Assembly (NCBI GenBank): GCA_015064805.1
Contig: SVRN01000017.1
Location: 1-42,263 of the forward strand
From: Oscillospiraceae bacterium
Lineage (GTDB): Bacteria; Bacillota; Clostridia; Oscillospirales; CAG-272
DNA: 42,263 bases
Direction: 5' to 3'
In this document: one piece after another, positions 33,151 through 41,433 of the stretch
Layout of the letters: the number at the start of each line of letters is the position of its first letter
Position numbering within the stretch: position 1 is the first letter of the stretch
Program-made: the position numbers and the translations under genes
Notes under the pieces: generated by a model
Told to the model about the DNA's origin: nothing
Seen by the model: only the letters and a program-made list of their open reading frames with translations
The model's database searches: none

Positions 33151-36100
33151 TTAGATTCTTCTCTTTTTGTCAATGAAGAACCACACCGCAAGTGCGCCAC
33201 TGCCGCAAAGTGCTACACCGGAAATGCCGCTCACGATGATGATATAGGTTTGAAGCTCGCTATCCTTGTTTTCGAGTTCAGCATCTTTGCTCTCCAGCTC
33301 AGCGTCTCTGCTTGTAAGCTCGGTATCCTTTGCTTCAAGAGCTGCCTTCAGATCATCGATATCCTTCTGAACCGCCTTGATTGCCGCATCAAGAGAAGCG
33401 TACGCTTCATCGATCTTGGTTGCCAGCTCGGACTTGTTTGCAGTGTCTGCCTGCTCAAGCGCCGCTTTTGCATTCGTCAGCGCAGTGTTGAGGTTAGCGA
33501 TCTCGTCAGAGAGATCTGCATCGCCCTGCTTCATTGCCGCGTCGAGGTCGGCGATCGCCTTGTCAAGCTCGGCTTTCGCGTTATCGAGGTTGCTCTGTAC
33601 CTGATCGATGGCCGCTTGGAGAGAGGTCTGTGCGCTCGCGATCTTGCCTTCAAGCTCGATCTTGTTGGCCGCGTCGGTTGCTTCAAGTGCTGTCTTGGCG
33701 GATTCGAGTGCCGCGTTGAGGTTAGCGATCTTGCCGTCAAGCTCGGCATCGCCTTCCGCGATCGCCTTGTCAAGCTCGGCCTTGGCATCGTCGAGGTTCT
33801 TCTGAACTGCCTTGATCGCCGCGTCGAGCGTTGCGTCTGCGGTTTCGATCTTGGCAACGAGCTCTGCCTTGTTATCGGCATCTGCCTGCTCAAGCGCCGC
33901 TTTTGCATTCGTCAGCGCAGTGTTGAGGCTTGCGATCTCGTCAGAGAGGTCCGTGTCGCCCTGCTTCATTGCCGCGTCGAGGTCGGCGATTGCCTTGTCA
34001 AGCTCTGCCTTGGCATCGTCAAGGTTCTCCTGAACCGCCTTGATCGCTACGTCGAGCGTTGCGTCTGCGGTTTCGATCTTACTTACAAGCTCTGCCTTAT
34101 TATCGGCATCTGCCTGCTCAAGCGTTGCTTTTGCATTCGTCAGCGCAGTGTTGAGATTTGCGATCTCGTCAGAAAGGTCTGCATCGCCCTGCTTCATTGC
34201 CGCATCGAGGTCTGCGATAGCCTTGTCAAGCTCGGCTTTCGCGTTATCGAGGTTGGTCTGGACCTGATCGATGGCCGCTTGGAGAGAAGTCTGTGCGCTC
34301 GCGATCTTGCCTTCAAGCTCGGTCTTGTTGGCCGCGTCAGTTGCTTCAAGCGCTGTCTTGGCGGAATCAAGTGCCGCGTTGAGGTTAGCGATCTTGCCGT
34401 CAAGCTCGGCATTGCCTTTCGCAATCGCCTTGTCAAGCTCGGCCTTGGCATCGTCGAGGTTCTTCTGAACTGCCTTGATCGCCGCGTCGAGCGTTGCGTC
34501 TGCGGTTTCGATCTTGGCAACGAGCTCTGCCTTGTTATCGGCATCTGCCTGTTCGAGCGCCGCTTTTGCATTCGTCAGCGCAGTGTTGAGGCTTGCGATC
34601 TCGTCAGAGAGGTCTGCATCGCCCTGCTTCATTGCCGCGTCGAGGTCGGCGATCGCCTTGTCAAGCTCTGCCTTGGCATCGTCAAGGTTCTTCTGAACTG
34701 CCTTGATCGCCGCGTCGAGCGTTGCGTCTGCGGTTTCGATCTTGCTTACAAGCTCTGCCTTATTGTCGGCATCTGCCTGTTCGAGCGCCGCTTTTGCATT
34801 CGTCAGCGCAGTGTTGAGGCTTGCGATCTCGTCAGAAAGGTCTGCATCGCCCTGCTTCATTGCCGCGTCGAGGTCGGCGATTGCCTTGTCAAGCTCCGCC
34901 TTGGCATCGTCGAGGTTCTTCTGAACCGCCTTGATCGCCGCATCGAGCGTTGCGTCTGCGGTTTCGATCTTGGCAACGAGCTCTGCCTTGTTATCGGCAT
35001 CTGCCTGTTCGAGCGCCGCTTTTGCATTCGTCAGCGCAGTATTGAGGTTTGCGATCTCGGCAGAGAGGTCCGTGTCGCCCTGCTTCATTGCCGCGTCGAG
35101 GTCGGCGATCGCCTTGTCGAGCTCGGCTTTCGCGTTATCGAGGTTGGTCTGGACCTGATCGATGGCCGCTTGGAGAGAAGTCTGTGCGCTCGCGATCTTG
35201 CCTTCAAGCTCGGTCTTGTTTGCTACGTCGGTTGCTTCAAGCGCTGCCTTGGCGGAATCGAGTGCCGCGTTGAGGTTAGCGATTTTGCCGTCAAGCTCGG
35301 CATCGCCCTCTGCAATCGCCTTGTCAAGCTCGGCCTTGGCATCGTCGAGGTTCTTCTGAACTGCCTTGATCGCCGCGTCGAGCGTTGCGTCTGCGGTTTC
35401 GATCTTGGCAACAAGCTCTGCCTTATCGTCGGCATCTGCCTGTTCGAGCGCTGCTTTTGCATTCGTCAGCGCAGTATTGAGGCTTGCGATCTCGGCAGAG
35501 AGGTCTGCATCGCCCTGCTTCATTGCCGCGTCGAGGTCGGCGATCGCCTTGTCAAGCTCTGCCTTGGCATCGTCAAGGTTCTTCTGAACTGCCTTGATCG
35601 CCGCGTCGAGCGTTGCGTCTGCGGTTTCGATCTTGCTTACAAGCTCTGCCTTATTGTCGGCATCTGCCTGTTCGAGCGCCGCTTTTGCATTCGTCAGCGC
35701 AGTGTTGAGGCTTGCGATCTCGTCAGAGAGGTCTGCATCGCCCTGCTTCATTGCCGCGTCGAGGTCGGCGATCGCCTTGTCAAGCTCTGCTTTTGCGTTA
35801 TCGAGGTTGGTCTGTACCTGATCGATGGCCGCCTGGAGAGAGGTCTGCGCGCTCGCGATCTTGCCTTCAAGCTCGATCTTGTTGGCCGCGTCGGTTGCTT
35901 CAAGCGCTGCCTTGGCGGATTCGAGTGCCGCGTTGAGGTTAGCGATCTTGCCGTCAAGCTCGGCATCGCCTTCCGCGATCGCCTTGTCAAGCTCTGCCTT
36001 GGCGTCGTCGAGGTTCTTCTGAACTGCCTTGATCGCCGCGTCGAGCGTTGCGTCTGCGGTTTCGATCTTGGTAACAAGCTCTGCCTTATTATCGGCATCT

Positions 36101-39100
36101 GCCTGTTCGAGCGCTGCTTTTGCATTCGTCAGCGCAGTATTGAGGCTTGCGATCTCGTCAGAAAGGTCTGCATCGCCCTGCTTCATTGCCGCGTCGAGGT
36201 CGGCGATCGCCTTGTCAAGCTCTGCCTTTGTCGCAAAGACGCTTTCCATCTCGGCAACGTCCTCTTTGAGTTGGGTTATAGCAGTCTGTATCAGGTCGAT
36301 TTCATCGTTCGAGTCCGAAATTTGCTGCTTCAGCGATGCAAGCTCTGCCTCAAGCTCCGTAACGTCTGCGCCATACTCGGTCTTGAGGTCGTTGATTGCT
36401 TCTTCAAGCTCTGCAATATCCTTCTCAAGCTCTGGGGTGTCAACCATGGGAACGCCTACGGTAAGAGTAATGGAGCCCTCACCGGCTACGAAGTTCTTGG
36501 TTTCGGTAGAGACCATCTTCACGGTGATGGTAGAGCCGATCTTTACACCCTCGTCAATCGTGATGGTATTGCCGCTGACCGAGTAGCCCTCGCCATCCAC
36601 TACTGTGAATGTGGTAGGATAAAGGAAGTCGTCGATCGCGTCGGTGGCACCCGTAATATCCATGACGTAGCCGGGCATTACCTTATCAAGAGGTGCGCTT
36701 ACCGTGATGGTGGGCTTGCCCTTCTGAATCTCGAAGGTGCAGGAGCCCGTGAAGTTGCCGCTGACGGTAGCGGTGGCTGTGCCGACAGCATAATTATCAG
36801 TATAAGTGACGATACCGCCAAACTCCTCGGGGTAGAAAGGAAGGCCGTTGTTCCAGGTGACCAGCACCTGGGGCGTGTGGGAACCGCCGTTATAGAAGAA
36901 TTCTGCGCCGATTTTGGCGATCTCTACCGTCACGGGGACGGGAGCGATGACCAGATTATACTCCAGAACCGCATCCGCATAATTGGGAGAATCCGTAACA
37001 AAAACCAGCACCTTATGCGTGCCTGCATCGGTGGGAGCATCCGCAAGAGGAGCGCCGTCTTTCCAATAATTAATGGTGACGTACTGCTCGTCAAGTCCTA
37101 CGGGGAGCGTCTTTACGCTAGCGGAGTGTGCGTTCATATCATAAGTGGCGTTTAGACCGTTGAGGGTAATATCGGCAGCGGTGAGAGTTGCCTTTTGGAT
37201 GAAATAGGTGGCGTTTGCTTCACCGGTGTAATTGCCCACGCCCTCAATGCTGATCTGGGAGATACCTACGTTTGTAAAATCATAGCCGTTGGGATAATTG
37301 ACCGCGAAGTCCGTGCCTTGCACAAGTTCCTCGCCGCCGACGGTAACAGTCACTTTGGGTTCCTGCTCAATCCCGGTGTAGAATGCATGCGTTACGGTGA
37401 TAACAGCATCGATAGAAAGGTCTGCGCCCTTCTTGACGCTAATATTGGCAAGATCGTAGCCGTGGAGGGTGGGGGGAAGATCTGAAATATCCACGACACT
37501 TCCGTTTGCGTCATAATAATGGTATCCGGTCAAAAGGATGTCTGCCATCGTCGACTTGCTGTCCTTGATCTGTAACAGATCCATGGTGCCACCGGAAAGA
37601 GTCAGCACACCGTCAAACATTGTTATGACGGTATAATTACCGCCGCCAACGGTCAATTCTCCGTCCAGAAGGCGTACATCCTTCTCGTAGTTGCCGCCCT
37701 TTAAGGTTAGATGACCTCCCCAAAGATCGACCTTATGCTCAATCGTACCAGTGCCTACGCTATCCTCCAGGGTGATTTCCCCGCCGTAGATGATCAAGGT
37801 GGAAATATTGTAGCTACCTATGTTCTTACCGTTCAGATCAATGGTAAAGATGCCGGAATTGATCTGGAACCAGTCTAGGTTTGTGGGCATGCAATCGTCA
37901 AGAAGCGTAATTGTCGATCCATCAGCACCCTGTGCCGCTGTGATCGCATCTTCAAGCGTGAGGTAGTATGTCACAACGGGCGTTGCGTCCGCGGTGGTGA
38001 GGCTTGCAACCGCCTGCGTACCGCAGGTCAGACATACGCCGTTTTCATCGAAGCAATCTGCCGCTGTAGCACCCTCTTGATGCTCGGTGATCGTTTCAGT
38101 ATCATTGTTTGTATAAAAATACGTTACTCTGTCGCAATTGGTATGCTGATATACCTTGTTTGTATCGGTTGCGAATACGGGATAAGCGTCAGTACCGATA
38201 GTCTGGCCCCAAGCCTCTCCGAGCTTGTATGCAACCTCACCCGAGGCGAACTGCTCCAGAGTCTTCTGATCAGCTTTGTCGGTGTAAGCACCCTGTTCCA
38301 TCGTACCCACGGGAGCTATAACGGAGTAGCAGTTGGAAACGTTGGCGCGCCAGTTATCGCCGGTCACGCCGCCGACAGCCTCCGGTGCCGAAACACTGCC
38401 GATGGACCAGCAATCCCGCACCTCGGCAAAAGCATAGGTGCTGACCAGCGCGGAGTTCTCTCCGGCGATGCCGCCGGCAGTGCTGTCTTCGCTGCTGATG
38501 CTGCCGGTATTCCAGCAGTTTTTGACCACGGCAGCTTGTGCCGACCCGTTGCTCATGCTTCTTGCCACGATACCGCCGCTCACAGCCCACGCATGGATGG
38601 TGCCGGTGTTGCCGCACAGCTCCACCGTACCTCTGTTGACGGAAGCGATACCAGCGGAATAAGTAGAGCCTGAGATATGTGCATTATTGACACAGCCGGT
38701 AACCGTACCATAGCTATAACCGACAATGGCGGCAGTATACCGATAGCCGACAAAAGCGGAATTGGTGACAGTCACATTCTTCACAATACCGCTTTCAGCC
38801 ATGCAGGCAATCAACGCGACATATTCGGAACTAGTGCTATCGTCATTGTAGTACAGACCTGAAATGGTCTTTCCGTTGCCGTCGAAGGTGCCGCCATATT
38901 GATGATCCCAGTCGCCAACGGGGATCCAAGCCCTCATTCCGGTGGACTCGGCGGTGACGGTGCCCTCGTTGATCGTGATGTCCTTAGTGAGAATCACATT
39001 GATAGCGCCGTAGGTGTCGTATTCGTTATCCACCTTGTAGGCAAACCAATAAAGCTTACCCGCGTTGTCGATCTCGTAGTAGCCGTCGCCGTTCAGCGCG

Positions 39101-39327
39101 GGTGCCTCGTATGCGTCGCACACGGTGCAAAAGCCGTTTGAATAGCTATGAATGCTCTCGTCGGTCGCGCCGCAGGCGGTACAACCGGTCTGGGTGTGCC
39201 CCGCGTGGTCGCAGGGAGGAATGGACTCCTCTGCCGCGCTTGCACTCAGTGAGAATACTCCAAGTATTGTAACGAGCATGACAAGAGTTAACATGATGCC
39301 CGTGATCTTCATGGTTTTCGTTTTCAT
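33151..39327 (-). CDS. Giant surface protein with GLUG-like and MBG-like domains and a 960-residue helical stalk
   Basis: The 2058-residue protein has a signal peptide (about 1-31), Cys knuckles (GCTACG, FCTVCD), and a GLUG-like beta-helix region (about 120-340) with GGIAGENS-type turns. A further beta-rich part and MBG-type Ig-like domains follow (about 640-950). From residue ~965 the chain is helical and charged, and residues 1037-1996 are thirteen tandem modules of two kinds (76 and 69 residues), almost free of Pro and Gly. A transmembrane helix (~2030-2052) and KKRRI tail anchor it. By design the beta domains are held far from the membrane by a long alpha-helical stalk, so an adhesin or spacer role is likely. 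GGAGG precedes the ATG. It follows a small Cys-rich gene by 60 bases on the same strand. Confidence 0.85.
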   Translation of the reverse strand: MKTKTMKITGIMLTLVMLVTILGVFSLSASAAEESIPPCDHAGHTQTGCTACGATDESIHSYSNGFCTVCDAYEAPALNGDGYYEIDNAGKLYWFAYKVDNEYDTYGAINVILTKDITINEGTVTAESTGMRAWIPVGDWDHQYGGTFDGNGKTISGLYYNDDSTSSEYVALIACMAESGIVKNVTVTNSAFVGYRYTAAIVGYSYGTVTGCVNNAHISGSTYSAGIASVNRGTVELCGNTGTIHAWAVSGGIVARSMSNGSAQAAVVKNCWNTGSISSEDSTAGGIAGENSALVSTYAFAEVRDCWSIGSVSAPEAVGGVTGDNWRANVSNCYSVIAPVGTMEQGAYTDKADQKTLEQFASGEVAYKLGEAWGQTIGTDAYPVFATDTNKVYQHTNCDRVTYFYTNNDTETITEHQEGATAADCFDENGVCLTCGTQAVASLTTADATPVVTYYLTLEDAITAAQGADGSTITLLDDCMPTNLDWFQINSGIFTIDLNGKNIGSYNISTLIIYGGEITLEDSVGTGTIEHKVDLWGGHLTLKGGNYEKDVRLLDGELTVGGGNYTVITMFDGVLTLSGGTMDLLQIKDSKSTMADILLTGYHYYDANGSVVDISDLPPTLHGYDLANISVKKGADLSIDAVITVTHAFYTGIEQEPKVTVTVGGEELVQGTDFAVNYPNGYDFTNVGISQISIEGVGNYTGEANATYFIQKATLTAADITLNGLNATYDMNAHSASVKTLPVGLDEQYVTINYWKDGAPLADAPTDAGTHKVLVFVTDSPNYADAVLEYNLVIAPVPVTVEIAKIGAEFFYNGGSHTPQVLVTWNNGLPFYPEEFGGIVTYTDNYAVGTATATVSGNFTGSCTFEIQKGKPTITVSAPLDKVMPGYVMDITGATDAIDDFLYPTTFTVVDGEGYSVSGNTITIDEGVKIGSTITVKMVSTETKNFVAGEGSITLTVGVPMVDTPELEKDIAELEEAINDLKTEYGADVTELEAELASLKQQISDSNDEIDLIQTAITQLKEDVAEMESVFATKAELDKAIADLDAAMKQGDADLSDEIASLNTALTNAKAALEQADADNKAELVTKIETADATLDAAIKAVQKNLDDAKAELDKAIAEGDAELDGKIANLNAALESAKAALEATDAANKIELEGKIASAQTSLQAAIDQVQTNLDNAKAELDKAIADLDAAMKQGDADLSDEIASLNTALTNAKAALEQADADNKAELVSKIETADATLDAAIKAVQKNLDDAKAELDKAIADLDAAMKQGDADLSAEIASLNTALTNAKAALEQADADDKAELVAKIETADATLDAAIKAVQKNLDDAKAELDKAIAEGDAELDGKIANLNAALDSAKAALEATDVANKTELEGKIASAQTSLQAAIDQVQTNLDNAKAELDKAIADLDAAMKQGDTDLSAEIANLNTALTNAKAALEQADADNKAELVAKIETADATLDAAIKAVQKNLDDAKAELDKAIADLDAAMKQGDADLSDEIASLNTALTNAKAALEQADADNKAELVSKIETADATLDAAIKAVQKNLDDAKAELDKAIADLDAAMKQGDADLSDEIASLNTALTNAKAALEQADADNKAELVAKIETADATLDAAIKAVQKNLDDAKAELDKAIAKGNAELDGKIANLNAALDSAKTALEATDAANKTELEGKIASAQTSLQAAIDQVQTNLDNAKAELDKAIADLDAAMKQGDADLSDEIANLNTALTNAKATLEQADADNKAELVSKIETADATLDVAIKAVQENLDDAKAELDKAIADLDAAMKQGDTDLSDEIASLNTALTNAKAALEQADADNKAELVAKIETADATLDAAIKAVQKNLDDAKAELDKAIAEGDAELDGKIANLNAALESAKTALEATDAANKIELEGKIASAQTSLQAAIDQVQSNLDNAKAELDKAIADLDAAMKQGDADLSDEIANLNTALTNAKAALEQADTANKSELATKIDEAYASLDAAIKAVQKDIDDLKAALEAKDTELTSRDAELESKDAELENKDSELQTYIIIVSGISGVALCGSGALAVWFFIDKKRRI
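33340..36219 (-). repeat. Array of 228-bp (A) and 207-bp (B) coding repeats in mirror order
   Basis: Nine A units (LDKAIADLDAAMKQGD start) and four B units (LDKAIAEGDAELDGK start) follow each other exactly in phase; 9 x 228 plus 4 x 207 gives the full 2880 bases. Order from the N-terminus is A B A A B A A A B A A B A. Copies are near-identical except at a few positions such as D/A in LSDEI or LSAEI. Confidence 0.9.
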
Positions 39328-39387
39328 TTTGTTTCCTCCAAATTATATATGTTGATCTTTATTAATTCCACACATGACGTCAAATGG

Positions 39388-39753
39388 CTATTCGTTTGAC
39401 CTTTTGTTCTTTGGACACTGACAGATTCCAAACCAATCCTCACCCCGCTCGAAGTATCTGCAATCGGCGCAGGTCGTGTCGGGGGTTCGCAAAGCTTTGC
39501 CTTCATAGCTCTCACAGATATCCTGCATCATCGTGACGAAGGGCTTGCCATCATCCGTATAAACAGGCTCTTTTGTGAAGTCGGGGTATATCACGATCGG
39601 TTTGCATAGTGGGCTTTGTCGGTCGCACTCTTCATAGTACCCGTACCGAAGCTCAAAGGTCTTGCCAAAGGTGGTTACAACCTTATATAGCTCCCCTTCC
39701 TCGTGTATGACCACCGCAGGCGAAACATTGTTTTGTAATAAACTGCTTAACAT
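39388..39753 (-). CDS. Small Cys-rich protein, unrecognised (121 residues)
   Basis: I chose the ATG at 39753 (MLSSLLQNNVS), with AAAGGAG 6 bases upstream; an in-frame start nine codons earlier lacks one. The protein has no signal peptide or membrane segment. It carries scattered Cys and a C-terminal CADCRYFERGEDWFGICQC pattern that could hold zinc. I recognise no family. It lies 60 bases upstream of the giant stalk-protein gene on the same strand, with no terminator between, so the two may be co-transcribed. This mirrors the small soluble gene preceding the giant lipoprotein at 24852. Confidence 0.7.
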   Translation of the reverse strand: MLSSLLQNNVSPAVVIHEEGELYKVVTTFGKTFELRYGYYEECDRQSPLCKPIVIYPDFTKEPVYTDDGKPFVTMMQDICESYEGKALRTPDTTCADCRYFERGEDWFGICQCPKNKRSNE

Positions 39754-39784
39754 ATCAGACTCCTTTCGGCATTTCGTCAAAAAG

Positions 39785-39825
39785 AAAAATCTGCCGTACT
39801 GTTGTTGACAGTATAGCAGATTTTT
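39785..39825 (-). terminator. Terminator of the 414-residue LuxR-type regulator gene
   Basis: TCTGC-CG-TACTGT pairs with ACAGTA-TA-GCAGA (one internal mismatch pair, 5-base loop). It is extended by A5/T5 and followed on the minus strand by TTTTTCTTTTT, so it can work in both directions. Confidence 0.8.
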
Positions 39826-39935
39826 TTGTCTTGCGGTATTACCTAAAATCGCTTTTTTAGGTCTGATTTTTCGGGCATTTGGGGCTGGGGAGGAAAATTT
39901 ATATATCTTTTTGGGGGTGTTTTGGATATATAAAA

Positions 39936-41180
39936 TTACAAAATCGCGGCAAATTCCGAACGCGGCAAGCCCGATTTTTCGGATACGATTCGCACCGCCT
40001 GCTTGACGACGGAGAGCGACAGATGCAGGTGATCCGCGATCTCCTGATTGCCCATGCCAAAGGCGGCAAGCTTGGCGACCTCGCGTTCCTTATCGGAAAG
40101 CGTGGTCAGAATCTTCTTTCCTCGAACCGCGCCCGAAAGCTTCGACCAGCCCTCGTTATAAATCTTATAGAGCTTCTTGACTTCCTTCCAGGCATCCTCA
40201 TCAATAAGGGACAGCTGCCTCTCCATAAGGGTATCCAGAGCGCGGCAGTATTCGGCAAGGACGCCGTAGAATTTGTCGGGGAGCGCCAGCTTTATCGCTT
40301 TGTCAATATGGTAGATCGCGTCCTCATCGTTGCCGCAGTTGTGGTAGATCGCAGCGCAGGTAAGGCGCAGATAGATCTCTGCCATAATGGTATTATTGGC
40401 TCTCGCCCACGAGATCATCGGCTCAACAGAAAAGGAAATGACCGACATAATGTAAAGGCCCTGCGTTCCATCCACCTTGACAAGGCCCATAGCAACGGCA
40501 TAACCAAGCGCGTACAAATATTTGGCGTAATAGACCTTTGCCGCAGGATATGCGTCCTTGTGGATTGGCTCGAACCGACCTTTTTTGAACCATTCCGGAA
40601 AGCTTTCTACGTTATATATCATAATATCTACGGCGCTGATCGCAAGCTGCATCACATCTCGGTCGTCATCGTTTTTGGCGGGAGCTTCGGCAATATGTAC
40701 TTTAGCTTTTCGCCACATATTGATGTCCCCCTTCCATACCGCGCACATCGCAAGAAGCATTCCCGCGGAAAGAACGGCATAAAATCCCGAGTGCTTATGG
40801 AGAAGGTAGTTTGCGATATCGTAAACCTTGTCGATCTCACCACGAGAGTAGGCGACCTCTGCTTCAAAGAGGACCTGTGCTTCGTGATTGTAGGCAAGGC
40901 TTTCGCCTACTTTATCAGCCGTCCCTGGGGTGTGGTAGAGATCGGTCATATACAGGAAGGGGGTTTTACGAGGAAGCGGCATATTCGCATCATACTTGGA
41001 TCTCGCTTGCTTTGTTCTGCCGTCGACGGGCTTCTTTGCATTCATTGGAATCATCCAGGCACGACCGAACTTGACTGCGCCATCGACAGAGCCAAGCGTA
41101 CACAAGTGCTGCACCTGACGCTGCGACAAGCCCCACTTCTTCGACGCTTCGGCTATGGTCATATACTCATTGTTCAACAT
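39936..41180 (-). CDS. LuxR-type regulator with an N-terminal excisionase/MerR-like helix-turn-helix
   Basis: The 414-residue protein starts with MTIAEASKKWGLSQRQVQHL (residues 7-26), a helix-turn-helix of the DNA-binding-domain/excisionase type. The following KFGRAWMIPMNAKKP wing is also typical. The middle ~250 residues are helical, TPR-like. The C-terminus is a LuxR/GerE domain with LSDKEREVAKLAAFGMGNQE and LSLSVVKQAV. So it has two DNA-binding domains at opposite ends around a possible ligand- or protein-sensing core. The ATG at 41180 has GGAGGT 7 bases upstream. Its promoter is covered by three 25-bp direct repeats, which suggests autoregulation. It lies upstream of the small Cys-rich protein and the giant stalk protein, separated from them by a terminator. 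Confidence 0.88.
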   Translation of the reverse strand: MLNNEYMTIAEASKKWGLSQRQVQHLCTLGSVDGAVKFGRAWMIPMNAKKPVDGRTKQARSKYDANMPLPRKTPFLYMTDLYHTPGTADKVGESLAYNHEAQVLFEAEVAYSRGEIDKVYDIANYLLHKHSGFYAVLSAGMLLAMCAVWKGDINMWRKAKVHIAEAPAKNDDDRDVMQLAISAVDIMIYNVESFPEWFKKGRFEPIHKDAYPAAKVYYAKYLYALGYAVAMGLVKVDGTQGLYIMSVISFSVEPMISWARANNTIMAEIYLRLTCAAIYHNCGNDEDAIYHIDKAIKLALPDKFYGVLAEYCRALDTLMERQLSLIDEDAWKEVKKLYKIYNEGWSKLSGAVRGKKILTTLSDKEREVAKLAAFGMGNQEIADHLHLSLSVVKQAVRIVSEKSGLPRSEFAAIL

Positions 41181-41200
41181 CAACATCACCTCCGACAGAT

Positions 41201-41272
41201 AGCGGAATTACGCTATAAATTACATAGCGGTATCGCGCTATATATTATATAGCGTTTTCGCGCAATTTGCAA
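41201..41272 (-). promoter_or_regulatory. Promoter overlaid by three 25-bp operator repeats
   Basis: AGCG-N6-CGCT occurs at 41201 and 41226 and as AGCG-N6-CGCA at 41251, exactly 25 bases apart. Each is followed by an AT-rich tail, of ATA-ATTA type in the first two. On the minus strand TTGCAA (41267-41272), a 17-base spacer and TATAAT (41244-41249) form a sigma-A-type promoter for the regulator gene. The -10 lies between the second and third repeat. Confidence 0.75.
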
Positions 41273-41334
41273 GTGGTTTCAGAAATTTTTCTTACACTTG
41301 ATTGAAAATCTTATAGCAAATACCGATGCACAAA

Positions 41335-41368
41335 GCAAAACACCACGGATTTTTCCGTGGTGTTTTGC
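41335..41368 (-). terminator. Terminator of the glutamate synthase subunit gene
   Basis: A perfect 14-bp stem (GCAAAACACCACGG and complement) with a 6-base loop, about 66 bases after the stop codon; the minus-strand tail is TTTG. Confidence 0.75.
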
Positions 41369-41433
41369 CGTCAGGGCTGTTATGCGCTTGCCGCACATTT
41401 TGCGCGCCCTTGATTTTTCTATTTTTTTGACCG

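Noticed and set aside
33118-37155. Open frame of over 1300 codons on the plus strand opposite the giant stalk protein
   Set aside because: It is the codon-aligned complement of an Ala/Asp/Lys-rich repeat gene that almost never uses TTA, CTA or TCA, so no antisense stops arise. It lacks a ribosome binding site and mirrors the repeats.
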